Shown here piece by piece: positions 1 to 11,900 of a DNA stretch of 64,000 nucleotides; positions within the stretch are counted from its first letter, which is position 1, and each line of letters begins with the position of its first letter. Source of the stretch: Apoda limacodes (lineage: Eukaryota > Arthropoda > Insecta > Lepidoptera > Limacodidae). Both the position numbers and the translations under genes were made by a program. The stretch lies in the NCBI GenBank assembly GCA_946406115.1, contig OX291543.1, positions 31,584,815 to 31,648,814 on the forward strand. Reading direction: 5' to 3'. Below the pieces are notes generated by a model. That model made no database searches and was not told the origin of the DNA. It saw only the letters and a list, made by a program, of their open reading frames with translations.

Positions 1-451
1 TGGTCAATAAACTGGGAATATGATCAAATAACTGATTCGTTATCTATCTCTGACATAAACAGTTAGGTACCATATTTTTTTACTTATTTTGTTATGTTAA
101 ACACTATCAATATATTCCGCAGCGCATTAAACTTATTTATTAAAAGCAACAAGAATCATCAAAAACATGTTGTTCAAGTGTTGTACGTATATTTTTTACT
201 TAGATATAATATAAAAATAAGCGTATAATAAATTATTTTTCTAGAAGACAAGTAAGTAAATAGTATTATCTTAAAAAAAAAAACCATGTCAAGCCACCAA
301 ATCAAGGATTTTAAGAAAATAACTAGATATTTGGTTAGCTTAATAATACATATATAATTATGTTTGCAAAATAAAATAGTGCTCATAAAAAACCATTATT
401 TGGTCAGAAGGAAACAATTATTTTGCTACGAGCAGTGGGGTCAAAGAAAAT

Positions 452-1576
452 AATCCATACTAATATTAAAAATGTGAAAGAAACTCTGTCTGTCCGTCTG
501 TTTGTTACCTCTTCACGCCTTTACCACTGTACACGGATTACAGAATGAAATTTGGCATAGAGATAGCCTGAGTCCCGGTGTGTCGGTTTTTTTCTACGTA
601 TAATTCTTCTGTACGTGTGTTTGTCATCTAACTCCCCCTAAATGGCTGGAACGATTTGGTTGAAATTTTGTCTAATATTTTAAAGGATTCCTAGATGGTT
701 TGAAAACACAATTGGACCCGCTAGGTGGCGCTGCCGTCGGTGTGTCATTGATCTTAAAAAAAAAAAAAAACTTCTAAACAGCAAGGACGATTTTAATGAT
801 ATTTTTAGTGTACGTTCGACTGGGTCTCTGCAAGTTTTGAATTAACAAGTGGACCCGTTAGGTGGCGCTGCAGTCGGTGCATCACTGATCTCCTAAACGG
901 CAGGGAAGATAAATTTGATATTTTTGTGTACGTTCGAGTGGGTCTCTGCAAGGTTTTATAACACAATTGGACCCGGTAGGTGGCGCTCCAGTCGGTGTGT
1001 AACTGATCTTCTCCCAAACGGCAAAGATTAAATGTCCGACAATGATTTCAACATTCGCTGCATTTAAAAGAAAGGCTCCCCGCCACCATAAGCCATAGAA
1101 GATTTAGAAGAAGATTAAGAATTATATAATTTAGACATAGAGGCCATAGTAAACAGTGAGATATCCAAAAATGATGACTTTACCGTAAATTTGTTAGAAA
1201 TATATATGGATGGATCCCAAAATTAAAAAAATGAAAATTTTAAATTTAAAATATCATATTTAATTTGGCGCTGCTTTTTCGGGCAGGACAACGTCTGCCG
1301 GATCCGCTATCCATACTAATATTATAAATGCGAAAGTAACTCTGTCTCTCTTACTGTCTATCCGTCCGTCCATCTGTCTGTTACCTCTTTACGCTTAGAC
1401 CGCTGTACCAATTAACATGAAATTTGCCATGAAGATAGGGTCCCGAGAAAGGACACAGGCTATTTTATAATGTCAAGCGTGATTCGGTTTTTTTTTCATT
1501 AATTGAGGAGTTGCCGTTGTAATCCTACAGCGATAATCGAATTTGGGGCGGGTGAAACCGTGGGCAACGGCTAGTT
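452..1576 (+). repeat. Lepidoptera-type dispersed repeat, composite, with internal triplication
   Basis: Begins with 'CCATACTAATATTAAAAATG' followed by a CTGTCTGTCCGTCTG tract. A second start of the same type lies near 1308, and the end near 1574 is 'GGGCAACGGCTAGTTTT'. Between about 700 and 1040 a unit of about 120-135 bp occurs three times, marked by 'GGACCCG.TAGGTGGCGCTG' near 715, 850 and 968. A related inverted copy lies at about 4380-4925. I see no coding potential. The family is recognised from memory as abundant in Lepidoptera; its class is not established here. Confidence 0.7.
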
Positions 1577-1598
1577 TTAATTATAATTATGTTGTAGT

Positions 1599-1604
1599 TA
1601 TAAA
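1599..1604 (+). promoter_or_regulatory. TATA box candidate of the Kazal gene
   Basis: TATAAA lies 43 bp upstream of the ATG at 1642. With usual spacing, transcription would start near 1630 and leave a 5' UTR of only about 12 nt. It sits about 25 bp after the end of a dispersed repeat, so a transposon boundary borders the core promoter. Confidence 0.4.
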
Positions 1605-1641
1605 CAGGCAGCGCACAAGCGGAGCAAAGCGTGCCGCGGCA

Positions 1642-2215
1642 ATGGCCGGCGGAGTCAGAATCAAATCGCGCCTATGTAACTTGATACTTTTTGTATAATT
1701 TGCAAATCAATATGTCGATGAAGTCGTTCGACTTGGTCTAGAAAAAAAGCAAAACACGGCACGGCCTGTACGAAGTGTCCTTTTCTCAAAGTCATTTAGT
1801 CTTATGGATACCACTTAACAAATATTACAAATACATATTATATTACTTTTTACGTACAGGTACATTATTCTTGATCGTGGCGTACGCGGCCACGACGGGC
1901 GCGCTGCCAATTTGTGAATGCAACGACAGGGTCGTGTACGTATGCGGCTCAGACGGAGTAACGTACAACAATGCGTGCAAACTAAAATGCGAGCAGTACG
2001 AGAGGAACCCCAAACTCGTGTCCACTAGACTAGGACGGTGCGAAGACGTCCACGCCAGACCAAAGAGAGACATTTCATGCGAAACTCCTACAATTTGGGA
2101 CCCTGTTTGCGGTTCTAATGGTGAACAGTACTCAAATAAGTTTGAAGCTGAGTGTTATATGAAAGAAATACCTAACTTGACCTACAGCAGGGGTATTTGT
2201 CACTCAAAATCTTAA
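1642..2215 (+). CDS. Secreted two-domain Kazal-type serine protease inhibitor
   Basis: Coding exons are 1642..1675 and 1860..2215, giving 129 residues. The 184-bp intron runs from 'GTAACTTG' to 'TTTTTACGTACAG'. Joined, the N-terminus has a basic stretch (MAGGVRIKSR), a hydrophobic core (LCTLFLIVAYAA) and a small-residue cleavage region (TTGALP): a good signal peptide. The first Kazal domain carries CECN and VCGSDGVTYNN and ends at LGRC. A KR dibasic site follows. The second carries PVCGSNGEQYSN with four visible cysteines. Kazal proteins block serine proteases by inserting a reactive loop. Exon 2 has no ATG of its own upstream of the signal core; reading continues to an upstream GTG only through intron sequence, so the split start is preferred. 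Exon 1 is inferred from splice logic; exon 2 is secure. Confidence 0.82.
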
Positions 2216-2227
2216 TCATACACAACC

Positions 2228-2272
2228 ACCGCACTTGCCGCCACTGTCACACCGCACTTGCCGCCACTGTCA
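2228..2272 (+). repeat. Tandem duplication of about 22 bp
   Basis: 'CACCGCACTTGCCGCCACTG' occurs twice head to tail just after the stop codon of the Kazal gene, probably in its 3' UTR. Confidence 0.85.
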
Positions 2273-2310
2273 AAAAATAAGGAAGAAGCCGCTATCTCAA
2301 AAATTGCAGT

Positions 2311-2400
2311 GTATGGGCTACAGATCACTTAGTATCACTAGTATGGGCTACAGATCACTTAGTATTACTAGTATGGGCTACAGATCACTTAGTATCACTA
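2311..2400 (+). repeat. Three tandem copies of a 30-bp unit
   Basis: The unit starts GTATGGGCTACAGATCACTT and ends AGTATCACTA. Copies start at 2311, 2341 and 2371 and differ at one base (copy 2, C to T); a partial fourth start (GTAT) follows at 2401. It lies in the likely 3' UTR of the Kazal gene and would be length-polymorphic. Confidence 0.95.
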
Positions 2401-2419
2401 GTATTTCATCTGTAACGTG

Positions 2420-3237
2420 ACTTTTGTTCATAGCATCTCCTCTAGTGTAAACATAACTGCTCAGTGCAGCATTGTACCCATAAGAAATAACTCGCAGATT
2501 CTGTAATACCTACAATAAGTAGAAGAAATAATACGCAGACCTAAAGGTCTGGTAATACACAAAGCATTAAAAGCAATGGGGCATTTAAAAAGAGATAAGC
2601 ACTAAGATATGATGTGATTTCGCAAGCCGGTATTTAGATATATACAGATCATTTAGATCTGTTTTTTTAAATTCAGAGATAAATATTTGACTTCTTTTCT
2701 CAGATACCTTTAATATCTATTTCTTAGATACAAGGAACATATGAAATCAAACAAACGACATTCTTCTAATAATAATAATTTATATTAAATACTATTATCA
2801 TTGTATTATTTATAAACTAAAACATGTATTTTATCGATAAGTAAGAATTAACGAAGTAAGAAATATGTTTAGAAAATATAAAATAAAATGGCACAGCAGA
2901 CATTTTTAGTTTTATTTTAAATAGGATAAACAAAAAATACAAAATCTTGGCACATCCTTAACACCACAATGAATACAAGTATGTATGTAGTATATGTAAG
3001 TACAGAGCAAAATCCTTCAAAAAAATTTCGTAAAACTAAGCAGGTTTGTAATTGTATTTTCTCGTTAAATATGAAATTACTAAATCAAAAAGTGCTGGTT
3101 TGCTCAATTAAACAGTTACTCATCAGCTTTAGCCCCACTAGGTAGGTAGGGTAGACCCGGTTCTTGAGAAGGTACGTTTTTATGGTATGGTATTCTTATG
3201 ATATTGGATTCGGTTCTCCCAAACTATAAATAAAAAT
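2420..3237. other. AT-rich sequence after the Kazal gene, no gene seen
   Basis: No supported ORF. AATAAA at 2882 is a possible distal polyadenylation signal for the Kazal transcript. The rest is low-complexity AT-rich DNA. Confidence 0.4.
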
Positions 3238-3390
3238 CGGCCAAGTGCAAGTCGGACTCGCGCACGAAAAAAAAAATTTCAACTGTCTACCACGGTTCAT
3301 GAGATACAGCCTGGTGACAGGCGAACGGACGGACCGCGGTGTCTTAGTAATAGGGTCCCGTTTTTTACCCTTTCAGTACGGAATCCAAAA
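3238..3390 (+). repeat. Internally deleted AAGTGCGAGTCGGACTCGCG-type repeat
   Basis: The head (GGCCAAGTGCAAGTCGGACT) jumps directly to the tail (AACTGTCTACCACGGTTCAT, GAGATACAGCCTGGTGACAG). About 150 bp of the middle, present in the copies at 18165-18525 and 50585-50825, is missing. Confidence 0.8.
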
Positions 3391-4379
3391 AATGAGTTTG
3401 AAATATTAGCAGAATACTTAAGATAATTATGGCATCTCAACAGAAATTGTCATTATTACAACTGTAGATAAACAACCAGTAACATCCTTGTAATATAAAA
3501 GTTCAAGTTAAAATTTGAACAATGCCTTAAAACAAAACCCATTATGTTAGTAGTAGAACACACACAGGGAAGTCTCTCCTTACTCTTGTGGGTTCGGTAC
3601 CGCCTTCACTTGGACCGAGTCCAGATTTAAAACAAAATGGCAAAAATTCCTTAAAGGAACAGTATTACAAATCAAGGAACCGGTACCGGTTTTGCATTCC
3701 CTAAATCTATATTTTATTTTATCCAGCCAATGTATGAGATTTTGCGTAACATACAACTACACATATACCGTAGTATAAGGAAAAAATGTTTATAGGTACG
3801 GTGAGTGGGGTAAGATGAAAAAGGTGTAAGTTAGAAAACTAACAAAAGCGACGGATTTTGCACCTAAATTTGGTTGTTGGCAACATTGTTTTGATCGGCC
3901 TTTTATTGCGCCCCGCCATTCAGTTGCTGCCATAGAGTAAATAATCACTACGTTAAGGTTGCTGCGAGTCATTTACTAAGTGTGGTTGTGTGACTGTAAG
4001 CGATTTTCGAAAACATGTCATTTTCGTCTTAATATTGTGTTTTCTTATCTTACACCGGTATCTGTAACTTTGTAAGCAGGTAAGATTTATTTTGACTTAT
4101 ATTTGTGGAATAAAAAAAAATATAATTAAACTACACTGCGTGAAATACTATCACATTTTTCAGTAAACCCGTGCTGTGCGTTAGGTACGCTGGTTCGAAC
4201 ACTTTGCTTATTTCTTTAAATCCTTTTGATTTAAGCTAAACCTTTCGATGAGTTTCTACGTTTCATGTAATGTATCGTTTCCAAGCCACAAATTTCACAA
4301 TGATTGAATTTGGGGGATATGATAATAATCGCATTCAATGCAGCGAATGTTGAAATGACTGTCGCACATTCAATATTTG
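3391..4379. other. Intergenic, no gene seen
   Basis: AT-rich DNA. The stretch around 3810-4080 (GTGGGGTAAGATGAAAAAGG and related phrases) looks like part of a dispersed repeat, but no boundaries could be set. Short ORFs here lack any recognisable domain. Confidence 0.3.
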
Positions 4380-4925
4380 CCGTGTAGGTGAAGCCACTTA
4401 CCGGGTCCATTTGTGTTATCAAATTTTGCAGGGACACACTCGAACGTACACAAAAAATATCATTAATATCTTCCTTGCCGTTTAGGAGAAGATCAGTGAC
4501 ACACCGACTGAAGCGCCACCTACCGGGTCCATTTGTAAATTAAAACATTGCAGGGACGCACTTGAACTTAAACAAAAAATATTCCCTGCCGTTTAGAAGA
4601 TCAGTGACACACCGACTGCAGGGCTATCTAGCGGGTCCAATTGTGTTTTCAAACCATCCAGGAACTCATTGAAATGTTCAGACAAAACTTCATCCAAATC
4701 GTTCCAGCCGTTCAGGTGGAATTAGGTGACAAACACACGTTCAGAAGAATTATACGTAGAAAAAAAAACCGACTCACGCTTGACGGTTTCAAGTAGCCCA
4801 TGTACTTTCCCGGGACTCAGACTATCTCCATGTCAAATTTCATCTCAATCCGTAAAATGGTTTAAGCGTGAAAGGTAACAGAGACACACAGAGTTACTTT
4901 CGCATTTATAATATTATTATGGATT
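4380..4925 (-). repeat. Inverted copy of the 452-1576 repeat family
   Basis: Read on the minus strand it starts at 'ATAATATTATAAATGCGAAA' near 4915 and contains three units with 'CGGGTCCA.TTGT' (plus-strand sense) near 4400, 4523 and 4631. The 108-120 bp internal tandem structure is therefore a property of the family. Confidence 0.7.
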
Positions 4926-5894
4926 TGTAAATCGTGCGATTTGTAAGACTTTTAACAATAAAGAAAGCCTTTCCAAGCTAGTAAGTTGACATAAATTATG
5001 ACCAAAGTAAAAGTTATTAAATATTTTTTTCAAGTTCTCCGGTCAACAAACGGAAGCTGGCCAAACGAATGCTGCGAGGGTAAGAGACGGGTGAAGCAAA
5101 ATTGTCAGCGACAACGTAACGTCCCGAGATTTTAATTTTACATCATGAACTCAGAATGAATTTGATGTAGGTGCAGTAGAGATGGTGGGGCTTATAGAAT
5201 TAATTTGATGCTACACATTCGAGTATTTATTTATATATTTTGGTTATACATAACTAGGTAGGTAATATTTATCACACGTAGTTTCGTAAATTGGTGTTAA
5301 GCTTGAATATTTATTAATATTTGTCCGTAATGTGCAAAAAATAAGCAAAAAAATCCACTACGAAAATAGTTTATGACTAGCTTCACACTTCTATAAAAGT
5401 ACATTTTTTAAATTGGCTTTGTACAAAGAGGTAATTAAAACCGGCCAAAAAAAAACTTGGATTTTAAATCAGGCCGTTTAAAAGACACGTTAGTTGGTCG
5501 AGCGAGAACACAAATTTTTAAAGCCCTATCCAATGATATACCATATGATCGGATGCACGAAAAATATGATTTTCATCATCACTTCAAAAAAAAAATCCCT
5601 AATTTTCATAACAGACTTGTATGGCGGTTCACAAGACACATCTTTATTTCATGAGAAACTACCCAAAGACAGCCGAATTGCTATCATTATTAGGATGTGA
5701 CATAAAGACGGATAGACATGCATGACGGATTTTGTTTTTGCTATTTGGCTACGGAACTCTAAAAATATATATTAGTAGCGCACTTAAAGTTTGTACTTGA
5801 TTTTGACTGTTTTCTTTGAAGTTTATGATGAAGTTAGTGCCAAAAACGTTATTTCATTTTGTAATAGAATAAATTAATTATGCTTTATTATTTA

Positions 5895-6190
5895 TTTAGT
5901 ACCTGGAGAACCGAGCATGCTCGGTTTTTTTAACAGCGCCATCTAGCGTTGCTCAATAACGCCACCTATTGTCAAATAGCTTTAGTGTTGCTTATTACTA
6001 CTCGCCAATAGATGTCAGGAAGTCAAACTTTTCAGTTTATCATTGCCTGAAAACACGGATAAAACGAAGATTTTTAAAAATGAAACCTAGCTAGATCGAT
6101 TTATTGTCCCCGAAACCCCCTGCGTACTAAATTTCATGAAAACCGTAGGAGCCGTTTCCGAGATTCAGATTATATACATATACAAGAATT
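5895..6190 (+). repeat. Dispersed repeat, partner of the 56.4-kb copy
   Basis: Contains GCGCCATCTAGCG, 'ACTCGCCAATAGATGTCAGG', 'ATGAAACCTAGCTAGATCGA' and CCGTTTCCGAGATTCAGAT. The same phrases appear in reverse at about 56430-56675. Near its start is a hairpin, ACCGAGCATGCTCGGT. No coding potential. Confidence 0.75.
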
Positions 6191-6434
6191 GCACCAATGC
6201 ATTTTTTCATGAAATGCTAGAAAAACAAGCAAGGGCAGCTTACGTAAACTTAACCGTTATAGCACCGGGAGAACGGTCTTGGAAGAACATCCCTAAATTT
6301 TAAAGGTTAACATTTATAGATTTTGGAATAATGTTACAAAAGGAATTGTCAATTTCCACTTAAGTTAAGAAATGTCAATTCGATAAGAATATTGAGTCAG
6401 AATAACCCAAAGGAGGCGCAAGAGAAAAAAGTCC

Positions 6435-6640
6435 GATTTATTATATTTTCGCTTGTGTAAGTGGTGATGGCGTTTCCCTAGATATGTTGGTAATTACTGC
6501 CTGCCGATCCGAGCAATTCGGGTTCGATCCTGCTTAGTAAAAATATTTATGTGATGAACATTTGTGTGTGTCTTGATTCTGGGTCTTTACTATGTGTATA
6601 ATATGTTTGTATTTACAAAATATATTTTTTTTATTAAGAT
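6435..6640 (+). repeat. tRNA-derived SINE-like element
   Basis: A Pol III B-box-like GGGTTCGATCC occurs at about 6529 after a degenerate A-box region (GTGGTGATGGCG). It is followed by a tail like 'TGATGAACATTTGTGTGTGT', which I recognise from lepidopteran SINEs. Strand is inferred from the B box. Confidence 0.6.
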
Positions 6641-7190
6641 TACCCTTGAGCCAGGTTATTTTTCTAATTGCATCTTTGGTATGAAAATATTTATTTATAT
6701 TACCGACATAGCCATAGATATGGCCTTTGTGATGTTTTTGTTCGAAGATTCAAACCTTCAGGAAGTCTTCAACAAAGAAAGATCATTTATATGTGTTTCT
6801 TAATTCTATGACGATTTCTGTGATGTACATATATACTCGTATACATCCAGTAAGTATTATAATAATTAATACCATTTGATCCTGTTTAAAAAATTCAAGT
6901 CTTTATGAAATTACCTGAATTAACAGAAATAAAAACACTTGTGGTAAAAATAAACCCTTTTTCATTGGTCATGAAGAAGGGTTCATGACCATCTGACCAC
7001 CAAATCCCACCACCACTAGTCAATTCGGACAAAACAATTCCCACTTCACCACTGGTGGTAAATTAGGAGCATTTTTATCCTAATTCACCACCATCATATT
7101 GAATAGGATTCCAAATAAAAAGAACTTTTAAAAAGACTTTTTTATTTATTTACAAAAAATCATGCTTTTTTTAAAACGATAAATTACAGC

Positions 7191-7362
7191 AGTCTTGTAC
7201 TTCGCGTTTCAAATGAGATGGTCAATAGTCAAGGGCTATATTGGCGCCACATTGTACGTAAGTTGTGCGATTTGCTCGGCGCAGAGTACTAGTTACGGAG
7301 TTCGACTATCAATATAGCGCCTGACTATCGGCCAACTCATATGAAACGCGAAGTACAAGACT
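7191..7362. mobile_element. MITE with inverted repeats of about 50 bp
   Basis: The left arm begins AGTCTTGTACTTCGCGTTTC at 7191. The right arm is its inverse ending at 7362. The arms match for about 50 bp with a few mismatches and leave a middle of about 70 bp. No coding capacity. No clear target duplication, so superfamily is unassigned. Confidence 0.8.
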
Positions 7363-8906
7363 TTTATTTTAATTGAACCATAAATAATATCATGAAAAAA
7401 TATCGTTTAAGGAGTATCTGAACATATTTTTGTTACAACTGTGTCACACCAATTTCTTTACCTATACGACCAATTAGCATGCCTATAGACGTAAAAAGTA
7501 TTATTATCATAAAGGACTATTTACCATAGTCGCAAAACGCTTATTCATCCATAAAATCCCCTTGAATTATTAATAAACAAAATTTTTATCGAATTAATTA
7601 AATGTATTAATAAAATCAACAAAAACTTAAGTTATTTCATAATTAACTGGCGTTTCATGATTTATTATGCTTTTTGCGACAATGACAATTAGCAATATAA
7701 TTATAATTTGAAGCAGCAAAATGTTTATAGTTATGGAATTTAGTGCACAGAAGGTTGTATGGGAAAAATCTGATTCGGTTTCACCAAAATTTGATTTACT
7801 AAATGATGTTGGTTCAGAAACCCCTATTTATATAAAAATAGTGATCATTATTTAAAGTTAGATGTGATCGACAAATAAGGAATTTTCACGGACTTTAGGA
7901 GTCCAAATAAAATAGAGAGGTTTTAAAAAACTACCCGCTGTGTCTCAAAACTTTTCACAAGGCAAACTATTTATGGAAAAAATTCTAATTATAAATAAAT
8001 TACATTTTATATTATAAATTACAAATAAAAATTAAGAGTTTAATAATGTTGAAAATGGTTTTTGGGGCCAATTAGCATAGTATTTTCCACAAACACACTA
8101 GTATTTGCTTAAACTTAGCAGTGGCATATTACGGTCAATTTAGAGCTGTAAAAACCTTTATTATTAGTTTTCCATAAATAGTTTGCCCTAAGATCAGTCG
8201 GCCAAAATCTAGCGTAGCGGTGCAAAATGAAATCTGATAAATTAAACTTAAATTAAAAATAATGTATTTTTGTATGATTCTAAACAAACATATTTGTAAT
8301 AAGTCGTTTTTATTTTGTCGGCTCTTCTGAGTGGAAAACGACATTGTTAGACGGTAGTAGAACTCTCAAAAGGCCTCTCTGAATCTGTTTTCAATTTAAT
8401 TTAAATCTATATAATAGTATCGCGAATCAACAAAATATACATCTTTTCCAACACACTTGAGCTTAAAGTAGCTGTTATTGCACAGCTTATAAGTTTATAA
8501 CGCAGCTTATAAAACACGCGGGCACACACATAACTGCATTAGTGCGTAATGATACATATACTTTTAAATTTTCAACAAAAAATTGGCAATTTCGCTGGCA
8601 AGTGCGTCTACTTCAATTATAGTGTATGTTTACTTTCACAAGCGCGGCGCACGAAAAAAGAAATCCGTGCACTATTTGATACAAATATTTGTGTAAACAA
8701 GATGTGTCGTGTTGTTTGTTGTTTCACTTATTTTTTCTGCACAAGTGTGTCGAAAAATGTTGTATAGCACTTGTGAGATATTCTCACACACTACGCTCCG
8801 TTACTCTACACTGCGCTAAAATCGTAAGAAGCTAGTCGTGTAAAAACCACATAAGCTCACTTGCGTCATAATGTACTATTAACATCCCATTAATTTTAAT
8901 TACTCA
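7363..8906. other. Intergenic, downstream of SMARCAL1
   Basis: AT-rich, with no recognisable protein. The 3' UTR of SMARCAL1 (minus strand) should occupy the right end. Short ORFs at 8135-8344 and 8549-8767 have no domain and are not called. Confidence 0.4.
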
Positions 8907-11900
8907 TCATAATAAATCAAAATTCGCTAACAATTCATCGCCCTCACTATCCTCTAAAAATTCAAGAACACTGTCTTCACTAATACCGTTTGCCTGTACG
9001 TCTCTTTTCTGTATACTTACATCTAGGGAATATTTCTTTATGTTAGTACCAGGAATGTATTCGGTTTTTTTCTTGGACGTAGAAGGACTTAAGTACTGTG
9101 TAATGCGATTGCTACTTTCCTGTAACAAAAAAATACATTTATAACAATTCCAAACTCAATACATACTTTTTCACATGCAATTCACATTAAAATGATTTCA
9201 AGCGACACCAGCCACGAGTTGATAACTACTTCAGTTGCAAAAAGGGCAGTATTACACTGGTAACTTTACCAGTAAAGACAAAGACCATGCGATACGCAAT
9301 TAAGTGTGCCAGAGTAGTGCAGCTACATTTCAGCACACTGATTTTTTCATTGAAATACAAAAAATAAATTAATCTATAATTCAATGCTGTCAGAGAATTG
9401 AATGTTTACCTGGTGTTTCATGGTAGTATATTCGAACGTGTCTCGGCTTAGCCCCGCGTCGTTCAACACCTACAAGTCAAAATAAATTATTTCAAATCCA
9501 CATATTTCACAGATATTGTCGCACTTTGCTATATTGTTACGTAAGAAAAGTTTGAGGTTTAGTTTCGTACCGGCTGAGAATAAAAATTTATAAATTCGAC
9601 AGCGTTAGGGAAAAAAATTGACCTCGAATGAGCACCACTTTGCCAGCACGCTTACTTAAAAACATTTTCAATCGCAAAATTCTACGGCGATTAACGGCGA
9701 TACAACAGTCCTACCACGACAGCTGTCCCGCGCCTTAGATGCGACAGACGTTAGGGGGGAATTATTGTTATAGTATTATTTATTTGTCTATGTTAAGTAA
9801 GGTGGCATTAGGTAGGTAAATATAAGATATTGCAGATATTTTTTCTGTTTTACTCAACTTTCTATTAATAGTAATAAATCAGTACATGTTATGCGTTTCA
9901 AATAAGCAAATGTATACTATAAAAAAAGAGTTTTTTAACAGACCCGATGTTTGGATATTCTTCTTTCGATTTTATATCTCGTGTGCTAGCAACGAACAGT
10001 TCGAATCACGAATCTTGGGGCTTGAAGGTCGTCTACGCTGATCGCAATCTCTTATGCATCTATTGGTCCCTCGCGGCTCATGTGTTTGTTCGCGTTCACT
10101 GAACCGAGAACTGGGATTGGCTAATCGTCAAATTTTAAAGTTCAAGTGTACATAAGTAAATAAAATGTGCGAAAAATTGCAATTATAAATATTTAATGTT
10201 ATTATAAATGAGGATAGATAGAATATTACAAAGAGGTAAAGTTTAATTTGGGATGTAGACTCCAAAACTGTTTTTTTAACAAACACGTTACAATTAAATC
10301 CACTCAAAAATATAAAATGAGTCTACAGCAAACCTATTGAGAGAACACTTAGCTACATGTTTTATTCGCCTAGAAGTCGATTGCTAAAAATATAATATTG
10401 TGTAAGAGTTTGTATGGGACGGAAAATTCAAATCCTGCGGGTAACATCGCGGGGACCCGCTAGTGAAATATATTTTAACTATGCATTCGAATAACGTTTT
10501 AAAACCCCATGTTTCGTGAATTGAACTGCACATAGCTACTTCGACTGATGCATGTTTTCGCGTAAAATAGCTCGCAGCTATATGTGCGCGTCGCGTGAGG
10601 AAGAGAACGGGAAGTGCTCGGAGCGCACGACTGGTAGAAGCGTCTCACTACAGCAAGACCGCCTACGTTACAGAATTGAATTTTAGAGACATGCTCTAAG
10701 GGCATGGGTGTTCGACCTCTCATGTACACGGTCTGTCGCCGCTGTACTAAACGCGCAGTCACGATAGGACTATATTAAATACGTTTTTCTCGATTGCCGT
10801 AAAATTTCGCGAGGTCAGCAGTGGACTTAATCCGTACGCTAAGATAATGGCGAAATGTATGAAAGGATATTATGACTAGCAGCAGACTTGGCCTTGGCCT
10901 TATAAACTATGAACATATTTATTTAAACCAGGTTCATATTATGGTTTAAGTGTCCAAATACATGATGTACGTACATTTAGTTTGTTCTGCAGGAGCGGCC
11001 ACATGTAGTCATCGGCGGTGCCGCGCGCTAGCAGGTACCTTGCGCAGACGCCCCCGCGCTGTCCTATACGATGCGCGCGACTCTCCGCTTGGGTCAAAAT
11101 CTATATAATGATCAAATAAACCTAGGTATTGTATCGATGATTAAGGTAGCAATTAAATATACAAAAAACTACAAGTGCAAAACTGATATTTTCTTAAATT
11201 TAGCTTTTAAATATAAACCCATATAGGTTTAGAAGAAAATATAAAAAAAATCGAAATAAATCCCGATTCGCTCGTTCAAACATACAAACTCACCGGCTTT
11301 ATGTATTGGTTAAGATTTGTAGCAGATTTGTTATTATTTGTGGGTAGAACTCTACCCACGAGCGAATCGGATTCAAAATCAGGTCAGCAGCGAATCAGGT
11401 TCAAAAAGAAGCGTAAAATAGCTCGCTGACTGAGAAAGGTTCTATATAACTTAACGATATAACCCAAAAGAGCGAACAAAGTAAAACAGCTTGAAACAGC
11501 TACTTATTATGAACAGTTATTATAAAATTTCCTTTTTGTTAACGGTAGTGCTATAAGTTTTTTGTCCTAAATTTACCCCAGGGTTCCAGTGTAGTTCTGC
11601 GAACAACACAAGGTTGGCTGCGGTAAGCGTCAATCCCGAACTGGCGGCAGTTATCGACAGCACAGCGCAGCGACACGACGAAATGTGTTGGAACTTGTCT
11701 ACTAGGTCCTGGAATTAAAATTCGATAAATTTTACAATATTTTTATAATATTATTTACCCCAGTCGTAGCTTCCCACTGCATGGGCATAGTCCTCTCCAT
11801 GAAAGATGACGGACTGACGGACATTGTCTAGCCAGTGGCCATTCGACCGTCACAGATTTCTAGCCTTCTAAAGCCTCTTACGACTTGGTTTAAAGACTTC

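Noticed and set aside
1775..1859. GTG-started N-terminal extension of the Kazal ORF
   Set aside because: It reads through a pyrimidine-rich intron end with a good acceptor (TACGTACAG), begins with GTG, and would place a hydrophobic stretch before the signal peptide.
10499..10762. 87-codon minus-strand ORF
   Set aside because: Lies in a SMARCAL1 intron, has no domain, and neighbouring exons join in phase without it.
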